A stretch of DNA of 64,000 nt from Kalaharituber pfeilii (Eukaryota; Ascomycota; Pezizomycetes; Pezizales; Pezizaceae), in assembly GCA_015179045.1 (NCBI GenBank), contig WHUZ01000036.1, positions 434,001 through 498,000 of the forward strand, in the 5' to 3' direction. Below, piece by piece: positions 23,261 to 33,044 of this stretch (position 1 is the first letter of the stretch; the number at the start of each line of letters is the position of its first letter). The notes beneath the pieces were generated by a model. The model had not been told where the DNA came from. It saw only the letters and a list, made by a program, of their open reading frames with translations, and ran no database searches. Made by a program: the position numbers and the translations under genes.

Positions 23261-24427
23261 ATGTTGATTATTAACTTCCGGTTCCATACTGTCTGTCTGC
23301 AACAAAGACGGAACCTTCCGCATTGGCATCTATCGTATTACGATACATTATGCGAAGAGGTGTTATCCCGCTGTATAGAAGACCAAATGACAAGACCAAA
23401 CTTCGAACCAACGGACAGGTTCCTGGAGGAACTCCGAGTCTTACACCGGTATACCAACGTCCTTGCAACAAGGGTGGGAGGGTACACATGCACAGACCGG
23501 CATGCAGATATTGTGAAGCATGACTCCAAGGAAAGGGAAACACAAACCGAACCAGAGATACCACCACGGCTGTCATATGCAGCAATTATCTCTCAAAACA
23601 TTCCACCAACACCACCGGCCCCTAAAAAGTCTTCCACCCCCTCAGCGCAACCATTAATGAAGGGCAAGAAGGTACCCACGGCCCCTATTCCAACAAATAG
23701 GCAGTCTTCGAAGCTCTCAAAAGCTCCGGCGAAGGCTACAGAAAAGACGACACCTCCCATCTCCATACAAAACCAAAAAATTACCTCCCATGCAAGAAGT
23801 CAACAAACCACAGATCGGGAAGCGACAGTTGAGCCTGCCTCAGTCCGGTCGCGCAATTGTGGTACATGGAATTGCAACAACCAAAAAGCTGGGAAAGGTT
23901 AGGGACTGGATGGAGAAGGCGAACCCATGGGTGGGGAGTATAGTTGCAGCCCGATGGTTGTTGAAGAAGGAGAGGAGGGAAGGGAAGAAGACCAGCTCGG
24001 TTGTAATCTACCTAAAAGGGGAGGTAGAGTCGGATGGTCAAAAACCAGCGACGGTAAGGTTGTCTGGGAGATGGCTACACTCGGAACTCTACGAGTGGAA
24101 TAGAGTGGGTACAAGAGAGAAGGGGAAGGAGCGGGATGACAGGATGGACATGGATGAAGCAGTGGTAGAGGAGAAGGAAGAGTGCTCCGAGAGATGCGAA
24201 GGGAGGATCATCTGCGGTAACCTCTTTAGCTACGAAAGCAACTGCCCAAGACATGGACGTTCTTACATCACGCCATTTCGTTGATGTCATATCAGGGGAC
24301 GTGTTTGTATGTAGTTGCATAGGTGCCTGTCTCCGGGCCATAAGGACTTCAGTCCAGGGACCCTGCCATGGCGAACAGCTGCAAGTGGGGTTACGTGAAA
24401 TAAAAAAAAAAAAAAAAAAAAAAAAAA
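23261..24427 (+). mobile_element. Half-LINE B, copy 1: ORF1 with family B tail, no ORF2
   Basis: The first frame (about 23261-23902) is Pro/Lys/Thr-rich, and a second (about 23790-24284) carries the RRM-like gag segment with AIVVHGIATTKKLGKVRDW and KKTSSVVIYLKGEV...GRWLHSELYEWNR. The two overlap in different frames, so ORF1 has a frameshift. Instead of zinc knuckles and ORF2, about 75 nt lead into the family B tail (CCTGTCTCCGGGCC, then CCCTGCCATGGCGAACAGC) and about 25 A residues. The 5' end is approximate. Confidence 0.75.
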
Positions 24428-24450
24428 GATTGATAAACCTGGTAACGTTT

Positions 24451-24452
<2 letters not shown>

Positions 24453-24496
<44 letters not shown>

Positions 24497-24537
24497 CTGT
24501 CATTAATCGCGTGCCGCCCGTTGGGCTATGCCAAGAT
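24453..24537 (-). mobile_element. Family A LINE, tail-only copy with 45 nt poly(T)
   Basis: An inverted family A tail follows an unusually long pure T tract. The perfect 11 bp duplication GTAACGTTTAA lies at 24442-24452 and 24538-24548. Confidence 0.9.
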
Positions 24538-24559
24538 GTAACGTTTAAGTAAAGTTCGA

Positions 24560-24750
24560 CACTCTATAGAGTTAAAAATGCAGAGGTAATGGTCACAGCC
24601 AAGCTCTTGGAGGCTGAAGAAGAGGAGAAACTCCTAGTAGTGATGGACTCAAAAGTAGCAGTTGGGAGGTTAGTCAGGGTGGCAGAGGGGAAACCCACAC
24701 CAGGCAGGGGGAGCAACGTGTGCAGAATGTCGCCCGTGGTTAAGGATTGA
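24560..24750 (+). pseudogene. Relic of LINE ORF2 (RNase H)
   Basis: A frame with LLVVMDSKVAVGRLVRVA followed by GKPTPGRGSN resembles the family A RNase H segment (IARGDPTPDGAAS). It is short and ends in a stop. Confidence 0.4.
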
Positions 24751-24988
24751 TAGGCCTAGCGGTGATCTAGGTTAAGGGTTTGTTTTTTTAATATCACGTA
24801 ACCCCGCTTGCAGCTGTTCGCCATGGCAGGGCCCCTGGACCGAAGTCCGTATGGCCTGGAGACAGGCACCTGTGCAACTACCTACATAAATGTCCTCTGT
24901 ATAACTAGAACAAAACAAACAACAACCCTGTTTCCTCTTACAGGCCCAAGGCAAGACATTATGGTGAGCGTAGAAAGCATCATGGCAG

Positions 24989-25786
24989 TTTTTTTTTTTT
25001 TTTTTTTTTTTTTATTTCACGTGACCCCGCATCAGCTGTTCTCTTTTTTTTTTTTTTTTTTTTTCATTACTCGCGTGCCGCCTGGTAGGCTACGGCGAGG
25101 TATAAAGGACAAATAGTAACTGATAAATCATAAAGAGAAGTAGAGTGTGTGAAACAAAGAAACTAGCTCGCTGCCCAGTCCAACACCTCAACCAGTTTCA
25201 TCCCTCCTTCTCCCCCTCTTTCTTCTTCCCCTTCTCCCCCCCTTTGGCATCTTCATCCCCGCCTCGCCTCCCGGTAATCTCTTCTTCCACGCCTCACAGT
25301 CTTTTGTTATGTGTCTGTAATTCTCGAGGGCTCTTCCACACCACCTGCACTCCGGTGACTCTTCTTTTCCTATCTGGTGTCTCCATTGTCTCAGTCCTTT
25401 GTCCCCCATTATGCCTGCGAGTGTGGACACCCTCCTTCTGGTCCCCAGGTACTCCAGTGGTCTGTACGTCAGTTGTAGTCTCTTTCTCTCCTCCCCTCTC
25501 CTGTTCTTTGCCTCTTGTCGGATGCCCGCCTCCGTCACCGTCTCGTCCTGGTATAGTAACGCCGTGGCTACTTTGGCCGCCCTGTCCGCCTCGGTGTTAC
25601 CCACTATCCCTTCATGTGCTTTAACCCACAGGAGCGCCAGGTCTCGGTCTCCTCTATGCAGCTGTTCGCCATGGCAGGGCCCCTGGGTCTAGACCCTCAA
25701 AGCCCGGAGGCAAGCTTACCTAACTACCCTTCCGCTGCCACCTCTACAAACGGAAAACTCGACCCCTCCCGCCCCACCTCCCCGGG
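24989..25786 (-). mobile_element. Family B LINE 3' end, nested in half-LINE B
   Basis: A family B tail with 24 T residues plus about 150 nt of 3' sequence, shared with the LINE at 33045-33960. The perfect 12 bp duplication GCATCATGGCAG lies at 24977-24988 and 25787-25798. The element is itself interrupted by a family A LINE. Confidence 0.85.
25042..25658 (-). mobile_element. Family A LINE 3' fragment, second-order nested insertion
   Basis: It encodes the end of ORF2 (LLWVKAHEGIVGNTEADRAA, CRWCGRALENYRHITKDC) and ends in a family A tail whose inner stem is GCCT/AGGC. The duplication CAGCTGTTC lies at 25033-25041 and 25659-25667, inside a family B tail. The frame is open for about 140 codons. 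Confidence 0.85.
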
Positions 25787-26235
25787 GCATCATGGCAGCT
25801 TAAGAGGCTTTACCAATGCGACGCTGGCCACTCCTCTTGAGCTGCCCTCCTCCTTCCCCATCCACTTCCATCCTGTCCTCGGGCACTTTCCCCTTCTCCT
25901 TTGTACCCACTCTGTTGCACTCGTATAATTCCGAGTGCAGCCATCTCCCCGACAACCTTACCTTCGCTGGTTTTTGACCATCCAATTCTACCTCCCCTTT
26001 TAGGTAGATTACTACCGAGCTGGTCTTCTTCCCTTCCCTCCTCTCCTTCTTCAACAACCACCGGGCTGCAACTATTCTCCCCCATTCATGCGTTCGCCTT
26101 CTCCATCCAGTTCCTAACCTTTCCCAGCTTTTTGGTTGTTGCAATTCCATGTACCACAATTGCTCGACCGGACTGAGGCAGGTTTAACTGTCGCTTCCTA
26201 ATCTGTGGCCTGTTGACTTCTTGCTTGAACTATAG

Positions 26236-26630
26236 CGACCTGGGGGTGCTAGGCCTGGAGGGACCACGCGCGAGGCGCACCCATGGAAGCCAAACTGAGG
26301 GAACTCGAAAAGTGGCAATACACAGTCGCCAGAGAGATCACTAGAGCACCGTGGGGCACCAGAAGGGACATCGTGGAAGGACTCGCTAACCTGGAGTCAG
26401 TACACACGTTCACCAATTAGGAAGCAACAAGAGTCGAGGCCAGGTCCCTAAGATTCACAGACAAAAACACGAAGATTGCAGAACCGGGAGACATACTCCT
26501 GAGAGGAACGCTAACAAACCAAAACCCATTACCCATAGCTATACTGCCGACCCAGCAATGGACTCAACGAGGCTGGAGTGGGAGAGGGCGATAGACGAGG
26601 CAGCAGACGAGGGATGGGAATGCGCAACTC
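26236..26630 (+). pseudogene. LINE ORF2 relic
   Basis: A broken frame reads MEAKLRELEKWQYTVAREI and, after a TAG, LPIAILPTQQW and acidic residues resembling the region before RNase H in the family A ORF2. It has stops and a frame break. Confidence 0.45.
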
Positions 26631-27528
26631 CGCAACCACAACAGGATTACTCACGAACCTTACTTGGATCAATAGCTTCCAGTACGCTGATTCTGTTGAT
26701 CCAAATTTTATCCCGAAAAATCGTTTTCAAGTTTGCCACGTCGGCCACACGCGACGCGTCCCCTCCGCACGCGACGTGACTTACCCACAACATGAGCTTC
26801 CAGAGAGGCTCAAGGAGTGGCTACAGGGGAAATCGGTTCGTACCACAGCCCCCCTGATGACTGTTAATTTCCCGATTTGGGACGTAAGTACAGTAGCGTG
26901 CCGTTCGCTACCTGTCAAGCTCCGGTTAAAACTACTGTAAGTCATGGCTTGGTTGCTTCTGTGCGAGGACCGGCGGCTGGATTTTATCCGCCAACCTCCC
27001 GCAGTTGGCATTATCGGGCAAAACCTCGCTAAATTCGATGCACTAGTTTCACTGTGTGGCGTCCAGCCAAGAGGGTCTGTCTACTATCAAATTCATTACT
27101 TCGACTGACCTCAAGCAATGGTACATACATGCCAGTGCACACATCTCAGGCACAGGAACAGCGCATATCTTTTAAATGTCTTTTTGTCTGCTAGATAAAA
27201 TGTTCTTGAAGTTATTTATTACAGCCCTTGAGAGGAAGGTCAATACACTTGTAGTGAGATATTAATTACTATCATGAATTATTTATGCAACCGATATTGT
27301 TTTTACTATTGCCACAGAATACCAGTACCAGCAGCCATAGCATTACTATTAAATCATGTAGTTAGTCCTGGCAGTCAATATAATATAGGTTTATGCAGTC
27401 TCGTCAGTCTTGTAGGACTAGCCGAAAAAAAAAGTATCCGGAAAGGGGATCAATGCATATTATGTGCTATGCAGCATTTGGCATAACCTAGCATATTTCG
27501 ACTCAGTGCAAGTTTCATGGATAGTGTC
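26631..27528. other. Intergenic, no gene seen
   Basis: No supported coding frame, RNA gene or repeat. Confidence 0.35.
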
Positions 27529-27600
27529 CAATATATGTCAGAAATATCCGGACAGCTGACATAATGAAATCCGGACAGCTGATATAATGAATTTAGGACC
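27529..27600. repeat. MITE-like palindromic repeat, second copy
   Basis: It shares GTGTCCAA, GGACAGCTGA (twice) and ATAATGAATTTAGGAC with the copy at 4701-4778. Confidence 0.5.
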
Positions 27601-27639
27601 AACAGTCCCATACCTACGTTTGAGGACAAGGCAAATAGA

Positions 27640-27990
27640 AATGGCACTGCAGGCAACTACGATACTTGTAAGTACAGGCTCAGGCGTATGGAAACGGAGA
27701 TGCCCGAGAGGCATCGAGGACCTATGCCGTCCGAGGAACGACGATCGAGACGAGATGGACAGCGGAGACAGAGACAAACTGGTGGACATACTTGATTGGG
27801 CGGGACAATGACGGAAGTTTCTAGTTGTCATATCTGTTACTCATTTCTCTATACTACAATTCATATATGTTACTTATTTCCTTCCCTTCTATATTACAAT
27901 TCATTCTCATGTACCTAGACATCGCCATAGCCCGTAGGGCGGCACGCGATTGATGATATATATATATAAAAAAAAAAATAAATAAAAAAA
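27640..27990 (+). mobile_element. Family A LINE 3' fragment
   Basis: The last codons of ORF2 (LVDILDWAG) are followed by about 110 nt and the family A tail with outer stem ATCGC/GCGAT, ending in an AT/A-rich tract at about 27957-27990. The 5' boundary is not resolved. Confidence 0.6.
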
Positions 27991-28049
27991 AATACAAGTT
28001 CGGGCATTATAATGATCAAAACTTACTATTCTGATAGATCCTAAGATTT

Positions 28050-28210
28050 CGAGACTGCTTTTCAGGCTTTTCTAGAAGCTTTTCCAAGGCTATTCCAAGG
28101 GCTATTCTAGAGGCTGTTCCAGAGGCCACTGAAATACTGTTCAAGAGGCTGTTCAAGCTCAAACAGCCACCCTGCCATGGCCACGTGCTACAAGCGGGGT
28201 TATGTTAATA

Positions 28211-28249
<39 letters not shown>

Positions 28250-28321
28250 CAAACAGCCTCCGAAACAGCCTCCGAAACAGCCTCCAAAACGGCCTGCGAA
28301 GTAGCTGCCGGAACAACCTCT
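28050..28321. repeat. 11-12 bp minisatellite (AACAGCCTCCG type), left part
   Basis: Degenerate repeats of AACAGCCTCCG and its complement GGCTGTTCNAG. The array continues at 29314-29510 on the other side of a hAT element. A family B tail sits inside it. Confidence 0.6.
28169..28246 (+). mobile_element. Family B LINE, tail-only copy
   Basis: A slightly diverged family B tail with about 35 A residues. The perfect 12 bp duplication GCTCAAACAGCC lies at 28157-28168 and 28247-28258. Confidence 0.88.
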
Positions 28322-28329
28322 GAAGCAAC

Positions 28330-28856
28330 CAGTGTTTCCAACGGGCCGGCCAGGCGAGGCCAAGGGTATGGCCTGGCCGGCCTGGGCCATAGAAATCTAG
28401 GCCGGCCGTGAGGTCCGCCCGCGCCGGTCCAGGCCGCCCAGGCCGGTCCAGGCCATTCAGGCCATTCAGGCCATTCAGGCTGCAGTGTGAGTTAAGTTAT
28501 ACAGTTAGCTAGCTATATACAGAACGTACTCTAAATTCTACGTATACTTATTCTCTAATGTTTAGGATTTTGCTTGCTGATTTTACACCGCCAGTATCGC
28601 TTTCCATTAGCCATGCACAGCTTCACCATAGTGTCAAATCCAACTTTGTCGCACCAGATTTTTATGGAAGGGAAAGATGAAAGACGGAGCGGGAGGATTA
28701 AGACAACCAGACAAGGATACGAACATCGGGGAGATACTGGAATGGGCAGGGCAGGAGTGATTATTAGCATTTATTTTATTCGTTATACCTGTAATTAACT
28801 AGTTTATTTATACCTCGCCATAGCCCTTAGGGCGGCATGCGAGTAATGAAATAAAA

Positions 28857-28888
<32 letters not shown>

Positions 28889-29305
28889 CACCAGATTTTT
28901 GTAACCCAAATTCCAGAAGACTCGATATCGGCATCAGATTGGACTGCAGGGAATCGTCGATGCAAGATCAAAACTTGAACTGCACTATGGAGAGTGAAGA
29001 ACAGTAGAATACTAAAGGAATCATCATCGCCAGTACCGGTGGTTGGAATGTCTGTCTCCCTGCAGTACTAATAAGAAATTAGTATATAGTCAAGCGATAC
29101 AAAAAAAAATTACTTACCTGAATACCTGCGAAAAGCGCTGCTCAATAAAAAAAAGTCTAGATAGTTATCCGAAAATATGGAAAGGTTCATATTAAATCCG
29201 TGTCCAAGTAACTTGAAGGTGGCTCCTGAAATAGCCTCGTAACCAGCCCTCCTGCCCCTGAAATTGCTTGAACGGCCTGGCCGGCCTGGCCGGTTGGGAA
29301 CACTG
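28330..29305. mobile_element. Non-autonomous hAT element (GGCC family), copy 1
   Basis: The ends are CAGTGTTTCCAACGGGCC and GGTTGGGAACACTG, with an 8 bp duplication GAAGCAAC at 28322-28329 and 29306-29313. Subterminal regions are packed with GGCCGGCC and CAGGCCATT motifs. The minus strand keeps a relic frame ending GKRYWRCKISKQNP, which resembles a transposase BED-type N-terminus. It contains a nested LINE. An inverted relative lies at 34650-35435. Confidence 0.85.
28664..28887 (+). mobile_element. Family A LINE 3' fragment nested in hAT element
   Basis: The end of ORF2 (NIGEILEWAGQE) plus the family A tail and poly(A). The perfect 13 bp duplication GCACCAGATTTTT lies at 28651-28663 and 28888-28900. 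The sister hAT copy shows the unfilled site. Confidence 0.9.
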
Positions 29306-29313
29306 GAAGCAAC

Positions 29314-29514
29314 CTCTGGAACAGCCTCTGAATAGCCTCTGAACAGCCACTAAATAGCCTGCCGAACACCCTCTTAAACAGCTGCTCGAACAGCTGCTCG
29401 TAGCATGTCAACAGCCACTCAAACAGCCTCCGGAACAGTATCCGGAACAGCCTCTGGAACAGCCTTCGGAACAGCCTCCACAAAAGCTTCCGGAAAAGTC
29501 TCTGCAACAGGCTA
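29314..29514. repeat. 11-12 bp minisatellite, right part
   Basis: Repeats of CCTCTGGAACAG and AACAGCCTCTG. The minus-strand translation LFRRLFQRLFRIL is only the repeat read through. Confidence 0.6.
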
Positions 29515-29936
29515 CAGAAGAGCAGTGCAATAGCAGTAAAAACTAGTAGTGATCTACTCCTACCAGTAGCAGTACTCTCATCTGTACTTTATCATAAGTT
29601 CAAGATTTGTGGCTGATGCATATGTGAAGCTTTCAGAACTACATTCTCCATAATGTCAATGCATGTTGATTTCAGTATCTTCATTATTTTAGATATTGTT
29701 CTTATTGATAAAACTTGCTTGGGCAATTTGGTATATGAATACCTCAATGTAGGCCACAATGGCCACTCTTTTCTGGGGGTTATTTCAGCACCTATGAGAA
29801 TATTTGTATCTTACTAAGTATGATAATTGAGCCTTTACCCGGATCTTTTTTGCTCGCCGTCCTTGTATATACTACCTTGTTCTTGTATTTATTCTGCTGC
29901 TGTATGATAGGGTATCTCCAGGATTGCGAAGAAGAC
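29515..29936. other. Intergenic, no gene seen
   Basis: AT-rich, with no supported feature. Confidence 0.35.
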
Positions 29937-30086
29937 CCAAATTCATTATGTCTTTTTTTTTTTTTTTTTTTTTTTTATATCATTACTCGCATGCCGCCTG
30001 AAAGGCTATGGCGAGGTATTCATTATGTCAGCTGTTCGTATTTCATTAGGTCAGCTGTCCAGATACTTCTGACATAATAAAAATTG
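29937..30086. repeat. MITE-like palindromic repeat, third copy, interrupted
   Basis: CCCAAATTCATTATGTC and GTCAGCTGT... to AAAATTGGAC match the copies at 4701 and 27529. A tail-only LINE splits it. Confidence 0.5.
29953..30017 (-). mobile_element. Family A LINE, tail-only copy
   Basis: A 65 bp insertion whose inner stem is GCCT/AGGC. The perfect 12 bp duplication ATTCATTATGTC lies at 29941-29952 and 30018-30029. Confidence 0.92.
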
Positions 30087-30563
30087 GACGCACGCTGAGA
30101 GCTTTCGATCTATATAGGTTTCGCGGGGGGGACGTTGTGGTTGTGGAGTCGCTTCCAAACACTCGTCCTACTGTGGTTGTTGATCATGACCAATGATATT
30201 CTACATAATTGAGCTAGCCGAAGCGTTCATAACATGGCCATCCCGAGGAACTTCAATTACTGGCACCGAAACAGGAGTAGAATGCGAAGTTGGCGGTGGA
30301 ATGCCCCAGTTGGCCTTTTGTTGGCCCTCCTCCCCCGTGGTGTGGTATAATGGCCAACGCGACTTTCAATGGCTGACATCTGGTTGCTAACGCGGATTGA
30401 TGTGAATTATAAAACTCGCCTGACGTCGCTTTTCTAACTCAAATACCAGCAAGGCAAAGACCTATCCCAAGTGATATAATCAATTTGGTCAAAGTAAACA
30501 AAGATATACACTCTAGCCCAACTATTGGCAAACGAGAATCAGCAGCGCCGATTATCCAGCAAC

Positions 30564-31273
30564 ATGGATCCCGAAGACTTACAGATTGGTCCCGAAGACT
30601 TACAGATTGGTCCCGAAGACTTACAGATTACAGAGGAGTTTTTAAGAGCTAACGGTATTCGAGACCAGTATTATAACTTGCTCAAGATCAATCAGATACT
30701 TGCTGATACCTTTGACCACTTCAGTTTCATGCTCACCTGCGAAACCGAATGGCTCAGAGTTTTGAGATATATCCCGGAACCTATTTTTGCGATAATTCAT
30801 GCTAATCCTCCTGCTCCCCTCCACCCGATTCCAGTTAAAGAGCTGACCGTCCCATGGCCAAAGATAGAATCTGTATATGATCGTTTCCTGGTCCCATTTT
30901 AACTGACTATGCTATCTATCAATACTGGATACAACAAGGCGTAAACGGCACAGCTGGTGCCCAGGCCTGGGTGCAATATTACCCCCAGGAGTATCGGACA
31001 CAGGATTGTGTTCGTGACGCCGGGTGGCGTGGAAGGCAATGGGCGAGGATAGCTGATAAGGCAGGCGCTGGACTTTTGTATGCTATCGGATGCTCAAGAG
31101 GCGATTACAGCTGGGACATGCTGTCGGATATCGAATCAGATTTGGTCCTTGCTTGGATCGAGACGAGGCCGAAATTGCTAGCCTATTGTTTGGATTTGAC
31201 ATCAATGATGGCTAAGATGTTGAGAGGTCAGGAGTCTGAGCAAGCCAAAGTCTGGTTACGAGACTCACCCTGA
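30564..31273 (+). pseudogene. Unknown protein gene with one apparent frameshift
   Basis: The ATG opens MDPEDLQIG, followed by three near-identical copies of a PEDLQIG unit, then a helical Trp/Tyr-rich protein. The frame meets TAA at 30900-30902. Reading one base out of frame from the T run at 30897-30900, coding continues as LTDYAIYQYWIQQG to a stop at 31271-31273. A lost T in that run explains this; no intron fits. The total would be about 236 residues. I do not recognise the family. It is either a recent pseudogene or an assembly error. Confidence 0.5.
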
Positions 31274-31756
31274 GCATAGTGCCTGAAGTAGTAATCTATG
31301 TGCAGGAAGATATTTTCTGAATAGCTTACAGCATGGGCTGCTGACCTGGGAACTTGGGTACTATATTACTACCATGTGGCCACCGCGCGACCGCGAGGAT
31401 GGGTGAGAGGCTAGTAAGAGTGAGTGTAGGTGTAGTGGTAGCTATAGGGTTATAGAGAATTAGGTCAATTGAGTAGTGAAGCTGTAAAGTCAGCATTAAG
31501 TCCCTGTACATTCCATACCAGTCCACAACCTCGTATCGCTACATTTATCCTACCACTCATCTCAACATTTTATCACTGCTATTTATGATATCACTGCATG
31601 CAAGTACCTCTAGTACCAGATGAAGCTTTAAAAGATGTTAGTTTGAATATCTAATATATACTTTACCCTGTATCATACTAAGAATTATAAAATTACAGAT
31701 AGCAAAGCCCTCATTATAACCTCGAGACTGATTATAGCCCATAAATGCTATGTAAC
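31274..31756. other. Intergenic, no gene seen
   Basis: No coding frame or repeat recognised. Confidence 0.3.
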
Positions 31757-31767
31757 CCTCCATTAAT

Positions 31768-31921
31768 GTTTTTTTTTTTTTATATTAGTACTCGCATGCC
31801 CGCCGGAGGGCTATGGTGAGGTAAAAAATTGTACCTCTCTTTGTGAAGCGTGTCATCCTTAGAGCAGGGGTCATGCTAAACTTCGCTGTATCGTTTCAAA
31901 TTGACCAAGTGTCCCGAAGGA
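31768..31921 (-). mobile_element. Chimeric retroposon: U6 snRNA fused to family A LINE tail
   Basis: Read on the minus strand: a U6 snRNA copy, its terminal U tract, the family A tail and poly(A). One pair of perfect 11 bp duplications, CCTCCATTAAT at 31757-31767 and 31922-31932, encloses the whole unit, so it was inserted as one piece. Confidence 0.9.
31823..31921 (-). ncRNA. U6 snRNA retropseudogene
   Basis: The minus strand starts with the 5' stem-loop GTCC-TTCG-GGAC, then CAATTTGAAACGATACAG, AGCATGACCCCTGC and AAGGATGACACGC, ending in a T run. The order and wording are those of U6. The invariant ACAGAG box reads ACAGCG (31884-31889), so it is a pseudogene. The catalytic AGC triad is present at 31875-31877. 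Confidence 0.9.
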
Positions 31922-31939
31922 CCTCCATTAATATATACT

Positions 31940-32218
31940 CATAGTAGTATTGCTCGGAGTACCCAGCATATGCCCTTCCATATGCACTCAACCGCTCCCC
32001 ACCCTGCCTCGCTCGGGGGAGAGGTGGAGAGATATAGGGGAGCCTCCCTGATGCAGAAACCAGAAGAACCGTCCGGAAGTTTCTGGAATCAGGTTTTAGA
32101 ATGGGGTAGAACGGGGATGTGTATATAGAACTTTCTTTGTTAAGCCTGTCTCCGGGCTTTGAGGGCTTGCCCAGGGACCCTGCCATGGCTTGGCGCTGCA
32201 AGCAGGGTTACGTGATTT
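31940..32218 (+). mobile_element. Family B' LINE 3' fragment
   Basis: About 200 nt (GAGAGGTGGAGAGATA..., GTGTATATAGAACTTTC) also occur at 55600-55840, followed by a variant family B tail (CCCTGCCATGGCTTGGCGC). In place of poly(A) it runs into T residues and an inverted second tail. Confidence 0.65.
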
Positions 32219-32233
32219 TTTTTTTTCTAAAAA

Positions 32234-32264
<31 letters not shown>

Positions 32265-32293
32265 TCACGTAACCCCGCTTGCAGCGCCAAGCC
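32188..32293. repeat. Inverted repeat of two family B' tails
   Basis: Arms of about 37 bp (GGCTTGGCGCTGCAAGC... and its complement) face each other around an AT-rich centre with (TAA)n. A long hairpin could form. Confidence 0.8.
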
Positions 32294-32780
32294 AAAGATG
32301 ATGCAAAATGAATTGAATATGACATGTATAGCCGGGCTGACCTGATGGTATGAGATCAGGCACAATGAGTTGAATTTGAGAGGTATAGCAGGCACGATCT
32401 GACAGTGCGAGATCAGTCAGCATGAGCTGAATTTGGCGGGCAAGGTGGGCCCAACCTGCTGGCACGAGATGATACAGAATGAGCTGAACTTGACAGGTTT
32501 GGCAGGCCCAATTCGATGGCGTGAGATGATCCAGAAGGAGTTGAATTTGACACGAATAGCCAGCCCAAGCCGACGGTGTAAGATGAGGTAGAATGAGCTG
32601 AATTTGACAGGTATGGCCGGCCCGAGCTGACGGTGCAAGATGAGGTGAAATGTATGACAGGCCTGACCCGATGGCACGGGTAGAATGAGCCTGAATTTGA
32701 GACGTATAGTATGCCTGACCTGGCGGCCTGAGATGAGACAGAATGAGCTGAGTTTGACCGGTGTAGCAGGTACGCCCCGA
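32294..32780 (-). repeat. ~57-60 bp satellite array, arm 1
   Basis: About eight degenerate units on the theme AATTCAGCTCATTCTACC / GGGCCTGCCATACCTGTC, read on the minus strand. Inverted homology continues to about 33000 against 39720-40450. Confidence 0.8.
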
Positions 32781-32781
32781 T

Positions 32782-32851
32782 TTATATATATACCTCGCCA
32801 TAGCCTACAGGGCGGCATGCGAGTAATGAAATAAAAAAAAAAAAAAAAAAA
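32782..32851 (+). mobile_element. Family A LINE, tail-only copy in satellite flank
   Basis: The tail has inner stem GCCT/GGGC. The inverted sister arm near 39885 is uninterrupted, confirming the insertion between CGCCCCGAT and GGTACGAG. The target duplication is only about 3 bp or was lost. Confidence 0.8.
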
Positions 32852-33044
32852 AGATGGTACGAGAAGTAGAATGAGCGGAACTTGATAGATATGCTAGCCT
32901 TGAGTCTTGGCATTTTTCCTAATTGGAAGTGAAGGTCCTGGGATCAATCTGCCGCTCCTTAGCAAGCTGAGTTCGCTCCTGGGCAAAAATAAACTAACTT
33001 TTAGATTGCCTATTTAGACATGTCTCCCTTCTTTCTTTTGTGTG

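Larger units (their letters stand above)
24783..26235 (-). mobile_element. Half-LINE B, copy 2, with nested LINEs
   Basis: Minus-strand ORF1 (about 26159-25800) matches copy 1 (WGRIVAARWLLKKERREGKK, then GRWLHSELYECNRVG). After removal of an insertion at 24989-25786 it continues through 3' sequence to the family B tail and a T tract at 24783. No ORF2 lies between. The 5' end at 26235 is a truncation. Confidence 0.75.

Noticed and set aside
25668..25800. Apparent fusion of family B ORF1 with family A ORF2
   Set aside because: Two sets of target duplications show nested insertion, not a chimeric transcript.
29187..29507. Arg/Leu/Phe repeat protein
   Set aside because: Minisatellite read-through (LFRRLF), split by a hAT element.
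32265..32801. Repeated protein of 19-20 residue units (HTCQIQLILPHLTPS type) here and at 39938-42450
   Set aside because: It is the ~57-60 bp satellite translated; frames shift between units and no start context exists.
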